Assembly (NCBI GenBank): GCA_021186555.1
Contig: JAJKFL010000014.1
Span: 41,229,700-41,293,699, forward strand
Length of the DNA: 64,000 nt
Direction of reading: 5' to 3'
From: Reticulitermes speratus
Lineage: Eukaryota; Arthropoda; Insecta; Blattodea; Rhinotermitidae
Shown piece after piece: positions 33,819-48,706 of the stretch. A model generated the notes under the pieces. That model ran no database searches and was not told the DNA's origin. It saw only the letters and a list, made by a program, of their open reading frames with translations. The position numbers and the translations under genes were made by a program. Numbering within the stretch: the first letter of the stretch is position 1; the number at the start of each line of letters is the position of its first letter.

Positions 33819-35005
33819 CAGTTATTTATATAACACTATAACAATACATAAACAAACTGCACACTGTTTTATATAACACTATAACGTACATAAACAAACT
33901 GCACACTGTTTTATATAACACTATAACGTACATAAACAAACTCACTTTTTTTCCTATAACGACATAAACAACTGCACACTGTTTTATATAACACTATAAC
34001 GTACTAAACAAACTGCACACTGTTTTATATAACACTATAACGTACATAAACAAACTGCACACTGTTTTATATAACACTATATCGTACATAAACAAACTGC
34101 ACACTGTTTTATATAACACTATAACGTACATAAAAAACTGCACACTGTTTTATATAACACTATAACTACATAAACAAACTGCACACTGTTTTATATAACA
34201 CTATAACGTACATAAACAAACTGCACACTGTTTTATATAACACTATATCGTACATAAACAAACTGCACACTGTTTTATATAACACTATATCGTACATAAC
34301 AAACTGCACACTGTTTTATATAACACTATAACAGTACATAAACAAACTGCACACTGTTTTATATAACACTATAACAGTACATAAACAAACTGCACACTGT
34401 TTTATATAACACTATAACGTACATAAACAAACTGCACACTGTTTTATATAACACTATAACGTAACATAAACAAACTGCACACTGTTTTATATAACACTAT
34501 AACGTACATAAACAAACTGCACACTGTTTTATATAACACTATAACGTACATAAACAAACTGCACACTGTTTTATATAACACTATATGTACATAAACAAAC
34601 TGCACACTGTTTTATATAACACTATATGTACATAAACAAACTGCACACTTTTTATATAACACTATAACAGTACATAAACAACTGCACACTGTTTTTATAT
34701 AACACTATAACATACATAAACAAACTGCACACTGTTTTATATAACACTATAACGACTAATAACAAACTGCACACTGTTTTATATAACACTATAACGTACA
34801 TAAACAAACTGCACACTGTTTTATATAACACTATAACATACATAAACAAACTGCACACTGTTTTATATAACACTATAACGTACATAAACAAACTGCACAC
34901 TGTTTTATATAACACTATAACGTACATAAACAAACTGCACACTGTTTTATATACACTATAACGTACATAAACAAACTGCACACTGTTTTATATAACACTA
35001 TAATA

Positions 35006-35051
<46 letters not shown>

Positions 35052-38000
35052 TAACACTATAACGTACATAAACAAACTGCACATGTTTTTATAACACTAT
35101 AACTACATAAACAACTGACACTGTTTTATATAACACTATACGTACATAAACAAACTGCACACTGTTTATATAACACTATAACGTACATAAACAAACTGCA
35201 CACTGTTTTATATAACACTATAAGTACATAACAATGACACTGTTTTATATAACACTTAACGTACATAACAAACTGCACACTGTTTTTATAACACTATAAC
35301 GTACATAAACAAACTGCACACTGTTTTATAACACTATAACGTACATAAACAAACTGCACACTGTTTTATATAACACTTAACGTACATAACAAACTGCACA
35401 CTGTTTTATTAACACTATAACGTACATAAACAAACTGCACACTGTTTTATATAACACTAAACGTACATAAACAAACTGCACACTGTTTTATATAACACTA
35501 TAACGTACATAAACAAACTGCACACTGTTTTATATAACACTATAACAATACATAAACAAACTGCACACTGTTTTATATAACACTATAACGTACTAAACAA
35601 ACTGCACACTGTTTTATATAACACTATAACATACATAAACAAACTGCACACTGTTTTTATTAACACTATAACGTACATAAACAAACTGCACACTGTTTTA
35701 TATAACACTATAATACATAAACAAACTGCACACTGTTTTTATAAACACTATAACGTACATAAACAAACTGCACACTGTTTTATATAACACTATAACTACA
35801 TAAACAAACTGCACACTGTTTTATATAACACTATAACGTACATAAACAAATGCACACTGTTTTATATAACACTATAACAAATAAACAACTGCACACTGTT
35901 TTATATAACACTATAACGTACATAAACAAACTGCACACTGTTTTATATAACACTATAACTACATAACAAACTGCACACTGTTTTATATAACACTATAACG
36001 TACATAAACAAACTGCACACTGTTTTATATAACACTATAACGTACATAAACAAACTGCACACTGTTTTAATAACACTTAAGTACATAAACAAACTGCACA
36101 CTGTTTTATATACACTATAACTACATAAACAAACTGCACACTGTTTTATAAACACTAACGTACATAAACAAACTGCACACTGTTTATATAACACTATAAC
36201 TACATAAACAAACTGCACACTGTTTTATATAACACTAAACGTACATAAACAAACTGCACACTGTTTTTATAACACTATAAACTACATAAACAAACTGCAC
36301 ACTGTTTTATATAACACTATAACGTACATAAACAAACTGCACACTGTTTTATATAACACTATAACTACATAAACAAACTGCACACTGTTTTATATAACAC
36401 TATAACGTACATAAACAAACTGCACACTGTTTTATATAACACTATAACGTACATAAACAAACTGCACACTGTTTTTATAACACTATAACTACATAAACAA
36501 ACGCACACTGTTTTATATAACACTATAACGTACATAAACAAACTGCACACTGTTTTATATAACACTATAACGTACATAAACAAACTGCACACTGTTTTAT
36601 ATAACACTATAACGTACATAAACAAACTGCACACTGTTTTATATAACACTATAAATACATAAACAAACTGCACACTGTTTTATTAACACTATAACGTACA
36701 TAAACAAACTGCACACTGTTTTATATAACACTTAACATACATAAACAAACTGCACACTGTTTTATATAACACTATAACGTACATAAACAAACTGCACACT
36801 GTTTTATATAACACTATAAAATAAAACAAACTGCACACTGTTTATATAACACTATAACGTACATAAACAAACTGACACTGTTTTATATAACACTATAACT
36901 ACATAAACAAACTGCACACTGTTTTATATAACACTATAACGTACATAAACAAACTGCACACTGTTTTATATAACACTATAACATACATAAACAAACTGCA
37001 CACTGTTTTATATAACACTATAACGTACATAAACAAACTGCACACTGTTTTATATAAACTATAACAATACATAAACAAACTGCACACTGTTTTATATAAC
37101 ACTATAACGTACATAAACAAACTGCACACTGTTTTATATAACCAAACTCTAACAAGCACACTGTTATATACACTATACGTATAAACAACTGCACACGTTT
37201 TATATAACACTATAACTACATAAACAAACTGCACACTGTTTATATAACACTATAACGTACATAAACAAACTGCACACTGTTTTATATAACACTAAACATA
37301 ATAAACAAACTGCACACTGTTTTATATAACACTAACTACATAAACAAACTGCACACGTTTTATAACACTATAACTACTAAACAAATGCACCTGTTTTATA
37401 AACACATAACTACATAAACAACTGCCACTGTTTTATAACACTATAACTACATAAACAAACTGCACACTGTTTATATAACACTAACGAAAACAACTGCACA
37501 CTGTTTTATATACACTATAATACATAAACAAACTGCACATGTTTTATATAACACTATAACGACATAAACAAACTGCACACTGTTTTATAACACTATACTC
37601 ATAAACAAACTGCACACTGTTTTATATAACACTATAACGTACATAAACAAACTGCACACTGTTTTATAAACTATACTACATAAACAAACGCACACTGTTT
37701 ATATAACACTATAAGTACATAAACAAATGCACACTGTTTTATATAACACTAACGTACATAAACAAACTGCACACTGTTATATAACACTATACGTACATAA
37801 CAAACTGCCACGTTTATTAACACTATAATACATAAACAAATGCACACGTTTTATATAACACTATATACACAAACTGCACAGTTTATACACAAATACATAA
37901 ACAAAGACACTGTTTATTAACATATACTCATACAAACTGCACACGTTTTATATAACACTAAGTATAACAAACTGCACACTGTTTTATATAACACTATAAC

Positions 38001-41000
38001 GTACATAAACAAACTGCACACTGTTTTATATAACACTATAACTACATAAACAAACTGCACACTGTTTTATATAACACTATAACTACATAAACAAACTGCA
38101 CACTGTTTTATATAACACTATAACATACAAAACAAACTGCACACTGTTTTATATAACACTATAACGTACATAACAAACTGCACACTGTTTTATATAACAC
38201 TATAACGTACATAAACAAACTGCACACTGTTTTATATAACACTATAACGTACATAAACAAACTGCACACTGTTTTATATAACACTATAACGTACATAAAC
38301 AAACTGCACACTGTTTTATATAAACACTAATAACGTACATAAACAAACTGCACACTGTTTTATATAACACTATAACATACATAAACAAACTGCACACTGT
38401 TTTATATAACACTATAACGTACATAAACAAACTGCACACTGTTTTATATAACACTATAACGTACATAAACAAACTGCACACTGTTTTATATAACACTATA
38501 ACGTACATAAACAAACTGCACACTGTTTTATATAACACTATAACGTACATAAACAAACTGCACACTGTTTTTATATAACACTATAACGTACATAAACAAA
38601 CTGCACACTGTTTTATATAACACTATAACGTACATAAACAAACTGCACACTGTTTTTATATAACACTATAACGTATACATAAACAAACTGCACACTGTTT
38701 TATATAACACTATAACGTACATAAACAAACTGACACTGTTTTATATAACACTATAACGTACATAAACAAACTGCACACTGTTTTATATAACACTATAACG
38801 TACATAAACAAACTGCACACTGTTTTATATAACACTATAACGTACATATAACAAAACTGCACACTGTTTTATATAACACTATATACGTACATAAACAAAC
38901 TGCACACTGTTTTATATAACACTATAACGTACATAAACAAACTGCACACTGTTTTATATAACACTATAACGTACATAAACAAACTGCACACTGTTTTATA
39001 TATAACTACATATAATCATGTTTACACTAAACAAAACTGCACACTGTTTTATATAACACTATAACGTACATAAACAAACTGCACACTGTTTTATATAACA
39101 CTATAACGTACATAAACAAACTGCACACTGTTTTATATAAACTATAAACTACATAAACAAACTGCACACTGTTTTATTAACACTATAACTAATAAACAAA
39201 CTGCACACTGTTTTATATAACACTATAACATACATAAACAAACTGCACACTGTTTTATAACACTATAAGTACATAAACAACTGCACATGTTTATATAACA
39301 CTATAACGTCATAAACAAACTGCACACTGTTTTATATAACATATACGTACATAAACAAACTGCACATGTTTTATTAACCTATAACGTACATAAACAACTG
39401 CACACTTTTTATATAACACTTAATACATAAACAATGCACACTGTTTTATAAACTATACATAATAAAAACTGCACTGTTTTATTAACACTATAACTACATA
39501 ACAACTGACATGTTTTATTAACACTATAACTACATAAACAACTGCACACTGTTATATAACACTATACGTACATAAACAATGCACACTGTTTATATAACAC
39601 TATAAGTACATAAACAACTGCACATGTTATATAAACTATACTACTAAACAAATGACACTGTTTATTAAACTATAATACATAACAAACTGCACACTGTTTT
39701 AAACTTAACTACATAAACAACTGCACTGTTTATATACACTATAACGTACATAAACAACTGACATGTTTTATAACACTATACGTACATAAACAACTGCACA
39801 TGTTTTATTAACACTATAACGTACATAACAAATGCACATGTTTTATATACATATAACTACATAAACAACTGCACATGTTTTATATAACACTTAACAATCA
39901 TAACAATGCCACTGTTTATATAACACTATAAGTACATAACAAACTGCACATGTTATATAACACTAACAATACATAACAACTGCACACTGTTTTATATAAC
40001 ATAAACGTATAAACAAATGCAATGTTTTATAACACTATACGTACATAACAAACTGCACATGTTTTATATAACATATAAGTACATAACAATGCCACTGTTT
40101 TATATAAATATAACATACATAAAATGCACACTGTTTTAATAACACTATAACGTACATAAACAACTGCACACTGTTTTATATAACACTATACTACATAAAC
40201 AAACTGCACACTGTTTTATATAAACTATAACGTACATAAACAAACTGCACATGTTTTATATAACACTATAAGTACATAAACAAATGCACACTGTTTTATA
40301 TAACACTATAACGTACATAAACAACTGCACACTGTTTTTATAACACTATAACTACATAAACAAACTGCACATGTTTATATAACACTATAACATAATAAAC
40401 AAACTGCACACTGTTTTATATAACACTATAACGTACATAAACAAACTGCCACTGTTTTATATAACACTATAACATACATAACAAACTGCACACTGTTTTA
40501 TATAACACTATAACGTACATAAACAACTGCACACTGTTTTATATAACACTATAACGTACATAAACAAACTGCACACTGTTTTATATTAAACACTTATTAA
40601 CTTTACATAAACAAACTGCACACTGTTTTATATAACACTATAACGTACATAAACAAACTGCACACTGTTTTATATAACACTATAACGTACATAAACAAAC
40701 TGCACACTGTTTTATATAACACTATAACGTACATAAACAAACTGCACACTGTTTTATATAACACTATAACAATACATAAACAAACTGCACACTGTTTTAT
40801 ATAACACTATAACGTACATAAACAAACTGCACACTGTTTTATATAACACTATAACGTACATAAACAAACTGCACACTGTTTTATATAACACTATAACGTA
40901 CATAAACAAACTGCACACTGTTTTATATAAGACTATAACAATACATAAACAAACTGCACACTGTTTTATATAACACTATAACGTACATAAACAAACTGCA

Positions 41001-43612
41001 CACTGTTTTATATAACACTATAACATACATAAACAAACTGCACACTGTTTTATATAACACTATAACGTACATAAACAAACTGCACACTGTTTTATATAAC
41101 ACTATAACGTACATAAACAAACTGCACACTGTTTTATATAACACTATAACGTACATAAACAAACTGCACACTGTTTTATATAACACTATATACAATACAT
41201 AAACAAACTGCACACTGTTTTATATAACACTATAACAATACATAAACAAACTGCACACTGTTTTATATAACACTATAACGTACATAAACAAACTGCACAC
41301 TGTTTTATATAACACTATAACAATTACATAGACAAACTGCACACTGTTTTATATAACACTATAACGTACATAAACAAACTGCACACTGTTTTATATAAAC
41401 ACTATAACGTACATAAACAAACTGCACACATGTTTTATATAACACTATAACGTACATAAACAAACTGCACACTGTTTTATATAACACTATAACGTACATA
41501 AACAAACTGCACACTGTTTTATATAACACTATAACGTACATAAACAAACTGCACACTGTTTTATATAACACTATATCGTACATAAACAAACTGCACACTG
41601 TTTTATATAACACTATAACGTACATAAACAAACTGCACACTGTTTTATATAACACTATAACGTACATAAACAAACTGCACACTGTTTTATATAACACTAT
41701 AACGTACATAAACAAACTGCACACTGTTTTATATAACACTATATACGTACATAAACAAACTGCACACTGTTTTATATAACACTATAACATACATAAACAA
41801 ACTGCACACTGTTTTATATAACACTATAACGTACATAAACAAACTGCACACTGTTTTATATAACACTATAAATACATAAACAAACTGCACACTGTTTTAT
41901 ATAACACTATAACGTACATAAACAAACTGCACACTGTTTTATTATAACACTATAACGTACATAAACAAACTGCACACTGTTTTATATATAACACTACTTA
42001 TAACTATACATAAACAAACTGCACACTGTTTTATATAACACTATAACGTACATAAACAAACTGCACACTCTTTTTATATAACACTATAACGTACATATAA
42101 CAAACTGCACACTGTTTTATATAACACTATAACAATACATAAACAAACTGCACACTGTTTTATATATAAAACACTTATAACTACATAAACAAACATGCAC
42201 ACTGTTTTATATAACACTATAACAATACATAAACAAACTGCACACTGTTTTATATAACACTATAACGTACATAAACAAACTGCACACTGTTTTATATAAC
42301 ACTATAACGTACATAAACAAACTGCACACTGTTTTATATAACACTATAACGTACATAAACAAACTGCACACTGTTTTATATAAACTATAACATACATAAA
42401 CAAACTGCACACTGTTTTATATAACACTATAACGTACATAAACAAACTGCACACTGTTTTATATAACACTATAACAATACATAAACAAACTGCACACTGT
42501 TTTATATAACACTATAACGTACATAAACAAACTGCACACTGTTTTATATAACACTATAACGTACATAAACAAACTGCACACTGTTTTATATAACACTATA
42601 ACGTACATAAACAAACTGCACACTGTTTTATATAACACTATAACGTACATAAACAAACTGCACATCTTTTTATAACACTATAACGTACATAAACAAACTG
42701 CACACTGTTTTATATAACACTATACAACAATAACATATAACAAAACTGCACACTGTTTTATATAACACTATAACGTACATAAACAAACTGCACACTGTTT
42801 TATAATATACTCACACTTAACAATACATAAACAAACTGCACACTGTTTTATATAACACTATAACGTACATAATCAAACTGCACACTGTTTTATATAACAC
42901 TATAACGTACATAAACAAACTGCACACTGTTTTATATAACACTATAACGTACATAAACAAACTGCACACTGTTTTATATAAGACTATAACAATACATAAA
43001 CAAACTGCACACTGTTTTATATAACACTATAACGTACATAAACAAACTGCACACTGTTTTATATAACACTATAACAATACATAAACAAACTGCACACTGT
43101 TTTATATAACACTATAACGTACATAAACAAACTGCACACTGTTTTATATAACACTATAACGTACATAAACAAACTGCACACTGTTTTATATAACACTATA
43201 ACGTACATAAACAAACTGCACACTGTTTTATATAACACTATAACAATACATAAACAAACTGCACACTGTTTTATATAACACTATAACGTACATAAACAAA
43301 CTGCACACTGTTTTATATAACACTATAACGTACATAAACAAACTGCACACTGTTTTTATATAACACTATAACAATACATAAACAAACTGCACACTGTTTT
43401 ATATAACACTATAACGTACATAAACAAACTGCACACTGTTTTATATAACACTATAACGTACATAAACAAACTGCACACTGTTTTATATAACACTATAACA
43501 ATACATAAACAAACTGCACACTGTTTTATATAACACTATAACGTACATAAACAAACTGCACACTGTTTTATATAACACTATAACAATACATAAACAAACT
43601 GCACACTGTTTT
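33819..43612. repeat. 42-bp satellite, about 9.8 kb, over 230 copies
   Basis: Unit GTACATAAACAAACTGCACA + CTGTTTTATATAACACTATA + AC. Main variants are GTACAT, CATACAT and CAATACAT at the unit start. Because 42 is divisible by three, the minus strand shows repeated 14-residue open frames (VCSLFMYVIVLYKT), which are not genes. Units are clean near both ends and degrade to frequent single-base deletions between about 36.0 and 40.4 kb. A 41-base poly-A run sits at 35007-35047. Confidence 0.98.
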
Positions 43613-44215
43613 ATTCCTATATTCTTATTACATGTTTTCTGCATAAGAACCATCTTGAGATCGTGCATTAAATTGTGTTTGCGAGACTACATGTTTACAG
43701 CGCCAATTCTGTAACAACAGAATTGCACGTTATTACACGGATGTGATATAAAACCATCAAATCTTATACATATATACTTATATATATATATATAATCATA
43801 GTCCAAATTTGTATCAAGTTATATGTTTAGAAAGTTCTACACCATTTTAATATTCGTGTTTGTGGCGGGTTTCGATAAGTCACTGCAAAGACAAATCTGT
43901 TATGGTAGGCTTAGCTGATATTACCATTATTTAAAATTATGGACTATTATTTTAAATTTTATATATTGTAGGATGTTACGGTTTTGTATCAGATCAGCAT
44001 AATAACATGAGATGTCTTGGTTACGGAGGTGGTACAGTAGAAGTGCGCTATTTGTGCACATAATTTGGTGTAGTGCATAAAGTGGCTTATTGACAACTGA
44101 AAGATGTGGCAGGAAATATTGCAAATATTATGACATATAGTTGGACTGACTGATATTTTGTTTATATACATATTTATTTATTTTATTTAACTACGTCACA
44201 AGATATCTTATTTCT
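43613..44215. other. Unassigned AT-rich sequence
   Basis: No gene recognised. A short (TA)n tract lies at 43765-43793. Confidence 0.45.
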
Positions 44216-44600
44216 TCTTCTTCTTCCATTGACGTTACAGCCCGGGATGGGCCAAAGCCTTTTTTTTTAGTTTTCTTAACAATAGGTTTTTTTTACGAGG
44301 TTGGGTTGTTAGCCCAACGCTCAACCCCCAACCTGGAGGACCAGGGACTCTTCTGACTGGGTTACCATACCATAACCGGAGGGGCCCGGTTTTAGGGCGC
44401 CGGGTACTCGCCCTCATCCCCCCTCCTCAAGGGTAGGATTTGATGGTTGTGCCGAAAAATTATGGGCTTGATCTTCTTTCTAAATTTACTGAGGTAGTCT
44501 GTCCGGCACCAACATCCTCCTAGAAGCTCCAGCCATCCATTTACCCTCCTCCTTTATCCGGGCTTGGGACCGGCACTGCGATGTATCAAGATACATCAGA
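44216..44600 (-). mobile_element. SINE-3 tail joined to dispersed repeat D2
   Basis: CTTCTTCTTCTTCCATTGAC, GTTACAGCCCGGGATGGGCC and AAAGCC are the minus-strand 3' end of SINE family 3. The sequence then switches to TTACGAGGTTGGGTTGTTAG and CTCAACCCCCAACCTGGAGG, i.e. repeat D2. Either a chimeric SINE or one repeat inserted into another. Confidence 0.5.
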
Positions 44601-44644
44601 GAGGCGGAGTTAGATATCTTATTTAAGGTTTGCTAATATTAGAG

Positions 44645-44907
44645 TGCCGATCGCAGTGGCCGTGCGGTCTAAGGCGTGGGTCTACGGCCGCTCGCTTACT
44701 GGGATTGTGGGTTCGAATCCCACCGGGGGCATTGATGTTTGTGTTGTGTTTGTGTTTGTTGTGTGTTGTCAGGTAGAGGTCTCTGCGACGAGCTGATCAC
44801 TCGTCCAGAGGAGTACTACCGGGGTGTGGTGTGTCTGAGTGTGATCGTGAAGCCTCGATACTGAGACGGCCTAGGCCCCCAAGGGGCTGTCGAGCCATTG
44901 AAAAAAA
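44645..44907 (+). mobile_element. SINE family 1, full-length copy
   Basis: GCCGATCGCAGTGGCCGTGC, GGTCTAAGGCGTGGG, B box GGTTCGAATCCCACC, body with GACGAGCTGATCACTCGTCC, and tail GCCATTGAAAAAAAG. A short GTTTGT-type expansion (44735-44762) follows the tRNA-like head. Confidence 0.9.
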
Positions 44908-45239
44908 GAAGTACACGTAACTGCAAAATAATTAAGTGAAATACACTGACATACATTTTTAGGGTGTCAAAATGATTGAGATGCTTGAATGGGATATGAA
45001 ATGGGATTAATTTGGAACGGTGTCGGTCCCTCTCCTTTTCTTGATTTTCTAAATGACAACATTAATTACAAGACGGCTACTCAATCGAGCCGCATCACTT
45101 CAGAGCCATCTGGTGTTATTCCTTCGAACCTGAAATTCAGAAGACAGGTTCTGTTCTTCCGCAATATAACGTCAACACACGTACCTCAAAAATTGTCAAA
45201 ATACCATTACAGGCCTGGACAGGCCCTTAGGTTTCCAGG

Positions 45240-45483
45240 AGGTTGAGGCTCCCTGATTTATAGACAATATGCACATGAAGGTGGTAAGGTTGTCAGCCCT
45301 ACGCACCAGCCGCCTTTACCCCCCAAGAAATATTCCAGGTACTCATTTCTGTTAGAGGCTGAGTCGACCCCAGGGCCATAGTGCGGCCGAAAGGATTATG
45401 TCAATGACACCATCGGGAATCGAACCCTCGACCTTCCGGCTTATAGCGCAGTGCCTCAAACAACTGCGCCACCGCGTACCCCC
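45240..45483 (-). mobile_element. SINE family 4 (tRNA-derived), one copy
   Basis: On the minus strand: GGTACGCGGTGGCGCAGTTG (A-box region), GAGGGTTCGATTCCCGATGG (perfect B box), then GGCCGCACTATGGCCCTGGG, TCTTGGGGGGTAAAGGCGGC and GGTGCGTAGGGCTGACAACC. The layout of a tRNA head followed by a GGTAAAGCGG-like body echoes SINE family 2, suggesting a shared body. A poly-C run borders it at 45480. Confidence 0.82.
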
Positions 45484-45605
45484 CCCCCCCCCACCTTGTC
45501 AAAACCGGAGACTAAAATGGCATATTTATTATTAAAGGACTTGAACTTCCATTTTCGGTTTTGACGAACACAGGACTCCATATTTCACTTATTTCTTTCC
45601 AAATA

Positions 45606-47034
45606 CGTGTACATAAGCTCGTTCACATATGTACATAAGCTCGTTCAGATATGTACATAAGCTCGTTCAGATATGTACATAAGCTCGTTCAGATATGTAC
45701 ATAAGCTCGTACAGATATGTACATAAGCTCGTACAGATATGTACGTAAGCTCGTTCAGATATGTACATAAGCTCGTTCAGATATGTACATAAGCTCGTTC
45801 AGATATGTACATAAGCTCGTTCAGATATGTACATAAGCTCGTTCAGATATGTACATAAGCTCGTTCAGATATGTACATAAGCTCGTTCAGATATGTACAT
45901 AAGCTCGTACAGATATGTACATAAGCTCGTACAGATATGTACATAAGCTCGTTCAGATATGTACATAAGCTCGTTCAGATATGTACATAAGCTCGTTCAC
46001 ATATGTACATAAGCTCGTTCAGATATGTACATAAGCTCGTTCAGATATGTACATAAGCTCGTTCACATATGTACATAAGCTCGTTCAGATATGTACATAA
46101 GCTCGTTCAGATATGTACATAAGCTCTACAGATATGTACATAAGCTCGTTCAGATATGTCATAAGCTCGTTCAGATATGTACATAAGCTCGTACAGATAT
46201 GTACATAAGCTCGTTCAGATATGTACATAAGCTCGTTCAGATATGTACATAAGCTCGTTCAGATATGTACATAAGCTCGTTCAGATATGTACATAAGCTC
46301 GTTCAGTATATGTACATAAGCTCGTTCAATATTACATACTCTTCAGAATGTACATAAGCTCGTTCAGATATGTACATAAGCTCGTTCAGATATGTACATA
46401 AGCTCGTTCAGATATGTACATAAGCTCGTTCTTGTACATAGCTCTTCAATATGTACATAAGCTCGTTCAGATTGTACATAAGCTCGTTCATATGTACATA
46501 AGCTCGTTCAGATATGTACATAAGCTCGTTCAGATATGTACATAAGCTCGTTCAGATAGTACATAAGCTCGTTCAGATATGTACATAAGCTCGTTCAGAT
46601 ATGTACATAAGCTCGTTCAGATATGTACATAAGCTCGTTCAGATATGTACATAAGCTCGTTCAGATATGTACATAAGCTCGTTCAGATATGTACATAAGC
46701 TCGTTCAGATATGTACATAAGCTCGTTCAGATATGTACATAAGCTCGTTCAGATATGTACATAAGCTCATACAGATATGTACATAAGCTCGTTCAGATAT
46801 GTACATAAGCTCGTTCAGATATGTACATAAGCTCGTTCAGATATGTACATAAGCTCGTTCAGATATGTACATAAGCTCGTTCAGATATGTACATAAGCTC
46901 GTTCAGATATGTACATAAGCTCTTACAGATATGTACATAAGCTCATACAGATATGTACATAAGCTCGTTCAGATATGTACATAAGCTCGTTCAGATATGT
47001 ACATAAGCCGTTCAGATATGTACATAAGCTCGTA
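45606..47034. repeat. 22-bp tandem array, about 65 copies
   Basis: Unit GTACATAAGCTCGTTCAGAT + AT. Variants: CGTACAG, TCACATAT and CATACAG. Two short damaged stretches with deletions lie at 46315-46350 and 46430-46490; the rest is highly uniform. Confidence 0.97.
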
Positions 47035-47694
47035 CTTATGTAAATGTTTATAAGTGGTTGTATATAAACACAGGTCATTACAAACGATGTGACCGATTAC
47101 AAAAATTTATGTTTAATAAAATCAGAGCCGCACAAACATTAAATATACACCGTTACAAAGACTAATACAAATTTCCTTTTTTTTCTGTTTTATGCAGATT
47201 CCAATATCTGCTTTATTTGTTACTCCGCACACAACAAACTAAGGTCTACTTGGTGCCCAACATTCTGCAATACAGTTCTTCAACTTTGCAGTGACTCTTC
47301 GTGTTCGGCCCTTCAAATTGTTAGGGTTGCAGCCATTGGCGGAATGAAAAACTAATCTTGAACAAAGCCCCGAAGGAAAAGTCGGGTAAGGGTTATTACG
47401 CCAGGAAATTAACCCCCTCCATCGCGCTCGTGATGTTGTCACTTCATTTTGCGGTGGATAGTGGGTCTCCGATATATCGAAAAAAAAAATTTGATATTTT
47501 AAGTAGCTGTGACATTGCTGCGATTCACGATAGGTAATTCCATTAAATGTTTAGCACGAAGTCGATTGTCTTCTTGATTTGTGCCAGAAAAGATGTGGAG
47601 CAAATGTGAAACTTGAATGCATTATGAAACCAAATGTTGCCAGTTGATCTGTACAACTCTGCGCCTTAAATTTTTGTGTACCTATTGCTTCCTT
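47035..47694. other. Unassigned sequence
   Basis: A 67-codon minus-strand frame (47239-47442) has a transposon-like flavour but no motif I can name. No other feature. Confidence 0.3.
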
Positions 47695-48105
47695 AACAAT
47701 AATAATAATAATTCTTGGCTCAACAGCCCTGTATGGGCCTGGGCCTCCTCTTGCCTCCTCTTGTCGAGGTTACTAAGTCATGCGCATTCATGGCAGCTGG
47801 TGACCGGCCAGCTAGCCGCGCTTAGTGTTCTATCGATCCTGATGTGCACGCCAGAGCCATCTGGCAGGCAGTCAGGAGACTTGGATGAGAATTTGGCTTA
47901 CGCAACATTTTTTATTCATGCCCGTAAGGTTCTTTTACATGCCGTAAATCTACGACATGGGACCGACGGCTTTACTTCCCCTCCGAAGGAAGTGGTGCTC
48001 CGGATTTTTATCATCCTTAAAAATCCATCGACCTCGGTCGGGATCGAACCCGCGAACCTTGGGTCCAGTGGCGAGCACGCTAACCACTAGTCCACCGAGG
48101 TCGAC
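47695..48105 (-). mobile_element. SINE family 3 with an unusual tail
   Basis: On the minus strand: head CCTCGGTGGACTAGTGGTTA, A box TAGTGGTTAGCG, B box GGGTTCGATCCCGACCGAGG, and the usual body to GCCAGATGGCTCTGGCG. The 3' third differs from other copies (CAGCTGCCATGAATGCGCAT, GGCCCATACAGGGCTGTTGA) and the tail is (ATT)n rather than (GAA)n. This is a subfamily or chimera. Confidence 0.85.
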
Positions 48106-48552
48106 TGCTTTCTTAACAATATATTTTGTTATTAATTACACAGTTTGTAATAACCTTGTAAAGTAACAAGACAGGCAATATACGTATAAACGTAACATTG
48201 TGGCGCGTTCGCGTAACCATTGTTGCCGTGAAAAAGCAATAAGTGTTACATATTGTGTGTGTCTGTGGCCTTAGTTATCCAGCATGCAAAGCGCATGCGC
48301 CATATTATATTGTCCTCTGTGGCCTGTCTGACTGTACCATATTTTTCCACATTATCTCATAAACGGCACGATTTTTGGGAAAAAGTTATTGAACATAAAA
48401 TTTGTGTTTTGATTTTCTCTACAACTTTTGTCTGAAACATTTTTCATTTTAAGAAGAATTCAGCGAGATATTGTCAAATATTTACATGGTTTTATGTTAT
48501 TCATGCCGTAAATTTTTTGATTATTTTGGTTTTATCCGATAAATGTAAAATT
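48106..48552. other. Unassigned sequence
   Basis: No gene or repeat family recognised. Confidence 0.4.
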
Positions 48553-48706
48553 TTATTTTCTATTATTCAATACATATATTTAATTGAAGATGGTCCAACA
48601 TGTTTCGAACCTGAAGATGAACCTCATATAATTTTCGAAACATGTTGGACCATCTTCAATTAAATATATGTATTGAATAATAGAAAATAAAATTGAACAT
48701 TTGTCG
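48553..48706. mobile_element. Palindromic element with central hammerhead
   Basis: The left arm ends CCAACATGTTTCGAA; the right arm begins TTCGAAACATGTTGG. The arms extend about 60 bp outward to TTATTTTCTATTATTCAATA and its complement. The left copy stops exactly at the GAAA box, so only the plus-strand motif has both core boxes. Confidence 0.75.
48611..48646 (+). ncRNA. Hammerhead ribozyme motif, core intact, weak stem II
   Basis: CTGAAGA, T, GAA/TTC stem II with a long AT loop, GAAA, ACA/TGT stem III, triplet GTT. Invariant bases are present, but stem II is only about 3-5 A/T-rich pairs and stem I pairs poorly with GGACC. Activity is uncertain. Confidence 0.5.

Noticed and set aside
34652..43668. 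Long minus-strand frames of repeated VCSLFMYVIVLYKT
   Set aside because: They follow from a 42-bp unit (14 codons) without stops and break wherever the unit has an indel; no start context, codon bias or non-repeat sequence.
47239..47442. Transposase fragment on the minus strand
   Set aside because: The residues have a transposon-like flavour but I could not match any specific family motif.
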